In this document: piece by piece, positions 5,764 to 6,370 of the stretch
Layout: every line of letters starts with the position of its first letter
How positions within the stretch are numbered: position 1 is the first letter of the stretch
Source: UBA7803 sp047920935
GTDB taxonomy: Bacteria; Pseudomonadota; Gammaproteobacteria; Pseudomonadales; Azotimanducaceae
NCBI GenBank assembly: GCA_047920935.1
Contig: JBLRXD010000265.1
Coordinates: forward strand, 1-6,370
DNA length: 6,370 nucleotides
Direction of reading: 5' to 3'
Translations under genes and position numbers: made by a program
Notes under the pieces: generated by a model
Database searches by the model: none
The model's input: the letters and a program-made list of their open reading frames with translations, nothing else
Told to the model about the DNA's origin: nothing

Positions 5764-6370
5764 TCAGAAGATGTCGCTGGGTCGGACTTCGTCGGCATCC
5801 CGTTGCCGTTGCTCCAGCCCCGGATTGCGCCGCGGGCGGGGGGCATGCTCAGCGAGGAAGTACTCGAACACCGCATTGGGATTGCCCGCGTCGGTGACTT
5901 CGCCGGACGCTGGGTCGATCCGCATGGTCACCACCCCCGGGGGCTGAGCGGGCGTGTGGTTCGGAAGGCCGGCCAGGGCCACCTTCATGTAATCGATCCA
6001 GATGGGCAGGGGCGTGTTCGACCCGTACTCCCTCGCGCCCAGCGGCTGGTAGTTGGGGAAGCCTACCCACACCGCGGTGACCACGTCGGGGTTGTAGCCG
6101 ACGAACCAGGTATCCGCGGCATCGTTGGTGGTGCCCGTCTTGCCGGCGAGATCTGTGCGCTCGAGTTCCCGAGCCCGGCGGGCGGTGCCGCGCCGCACCA
6201 CGTCCTGGAGCATGGTGTGCATGACGAAGGCGACGCGCTCGTCCAGTACCCGCGGCGCGGGGCGCTGTGCCGGTTCGGTGCCGGCTGCCGGTGAGCGCGA
6301 GCCGTTGGGGCTGGCTGCCAGCAGTTCCTCCAGGCTGGCAGGTTCCGCGGCGGGCAAGCCGTCGTCGCCC
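5764..6370 (-). CDS. mrcA: Penicillin-binding protein 1A, C-terminal part
   Basis: PBP1A (also ponA) is the bifunctional inner-membrane enzyme that polymerises glycan strands and cross-links peptides during cell elongation. Only the last 201 codons are visible, entering from the right edge in an open frame. They contain the third transpeptidase motif as AGKTGTTNDAADTWFVGY (K-T-G at about 6133-6141) followed by VTAVWVGF, and before it the family block AFVMHTMLQDVVRRGTA. The glycosyltransferase domain and the SxxK and SxN motifs lie outside the window. The tail after the transpeptidase core is charged and Arg/Asp-rich, ending SDIF. The region before AFVMHTML (residues about 10-40 of the visible part) is rich in Ala, Pro and Ser and looks like a low-complexity insertion. 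The gene converges on the M48 protease with 21 bases between the stops. Confidence 0.93.
   Translation of the reverse strand, partial: GDDGLPAAEPASLEELLAASPNGSRSPAAGTEPAQRPAPRVLDERVAFVMHTMLQDVVRRGTARRARELERTDLAGKTGTTNDAADTWFVGYNPDVVTAVWVGFPNYQPLGAREYGSNTPLPIWIDYMKVALAGLPNHTPAQPPGVVTMRIDPASGEVTDAGNPNAVFEYFLAEHAPRPRRNPGLEQRQRDADEVRPSDIF

Noticed and set aside
1..6370. A novel defence, mobile or biosynthetic system
   Set aside because: Nearly all the sequence is accounted for by conserved housekeeping genes and one envelope protease; no gap exceeds about 165 bases, and no repeats of mobile-element or CRISPR type are present.

Overview
The window is a high-GC stretch that reads as chromosomal DNA of a gammaproteobacterium. 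The basis is the gene set (hslU, hslV, an FtsN-like SPOR protein, priA, rpmE, PBP1A), its order, and the close match of HslV, HslU and L31 to their gammaproteobacterial forms. The genus cannot be told from the sequence. It is mostly a conserved housekeeping neighbourhood. I see no mobile element, CRISPR array, tRNA, rRNA or defence system.

Layout from left to right. Four genes run leftwards as one block: priA (TTG start at 3810, stop at 1618), a 195-residue SPOR-domain protein of FtsN type (1585 to 998), hslV (867 to 325) and the first 109 codons of hslU (328 to the window edge). The priA/SPOR gap is 32 bases. The SPOR/hslV gap is 130 bases and holds a sigma-32-like promoter and a leader hairpin. 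hslV and hslU overlap by four bases. Divergent from priA, rpmE (ribosomal protein L31, zinc-ribbon form) runs rightwards from a good sigma-70 promoter with a GC-rich discriminator, and a strong hairpin follows its stop. Next, also rightwards, is a 484-residue exported M48 zinc metalloprotease with a C-terminal LysM-like domain. It starts at TTG and is preceded by a sequence resembling a sigma-E/AlgU promoter. The right edge carries the last 201 codons of penicillin-binding protein 1A (mrcA/ponA) on the minus strand, convergent with the protease and only 21 bases from it.

The genes fall into three themes: protein quality control (HslUV, the M48 protease), cell-wall growth and division (PBP1A, the SPOR protein, and by inference the LysM protease), and core information processing (PriA replication restart, L31). 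From memory, pseudomonads have rpmE, priA, argS, an ftsN-like gene, hslV and hslU in this order; argS is absent here. The points most worth a second look are the M48 protease with its unassigned middle domain and envelope-stress-like promoter, the heat-shock-like promoter and hairpin ahead of hslVU, and the inverted repeats in the priA/rpmE divergent region.
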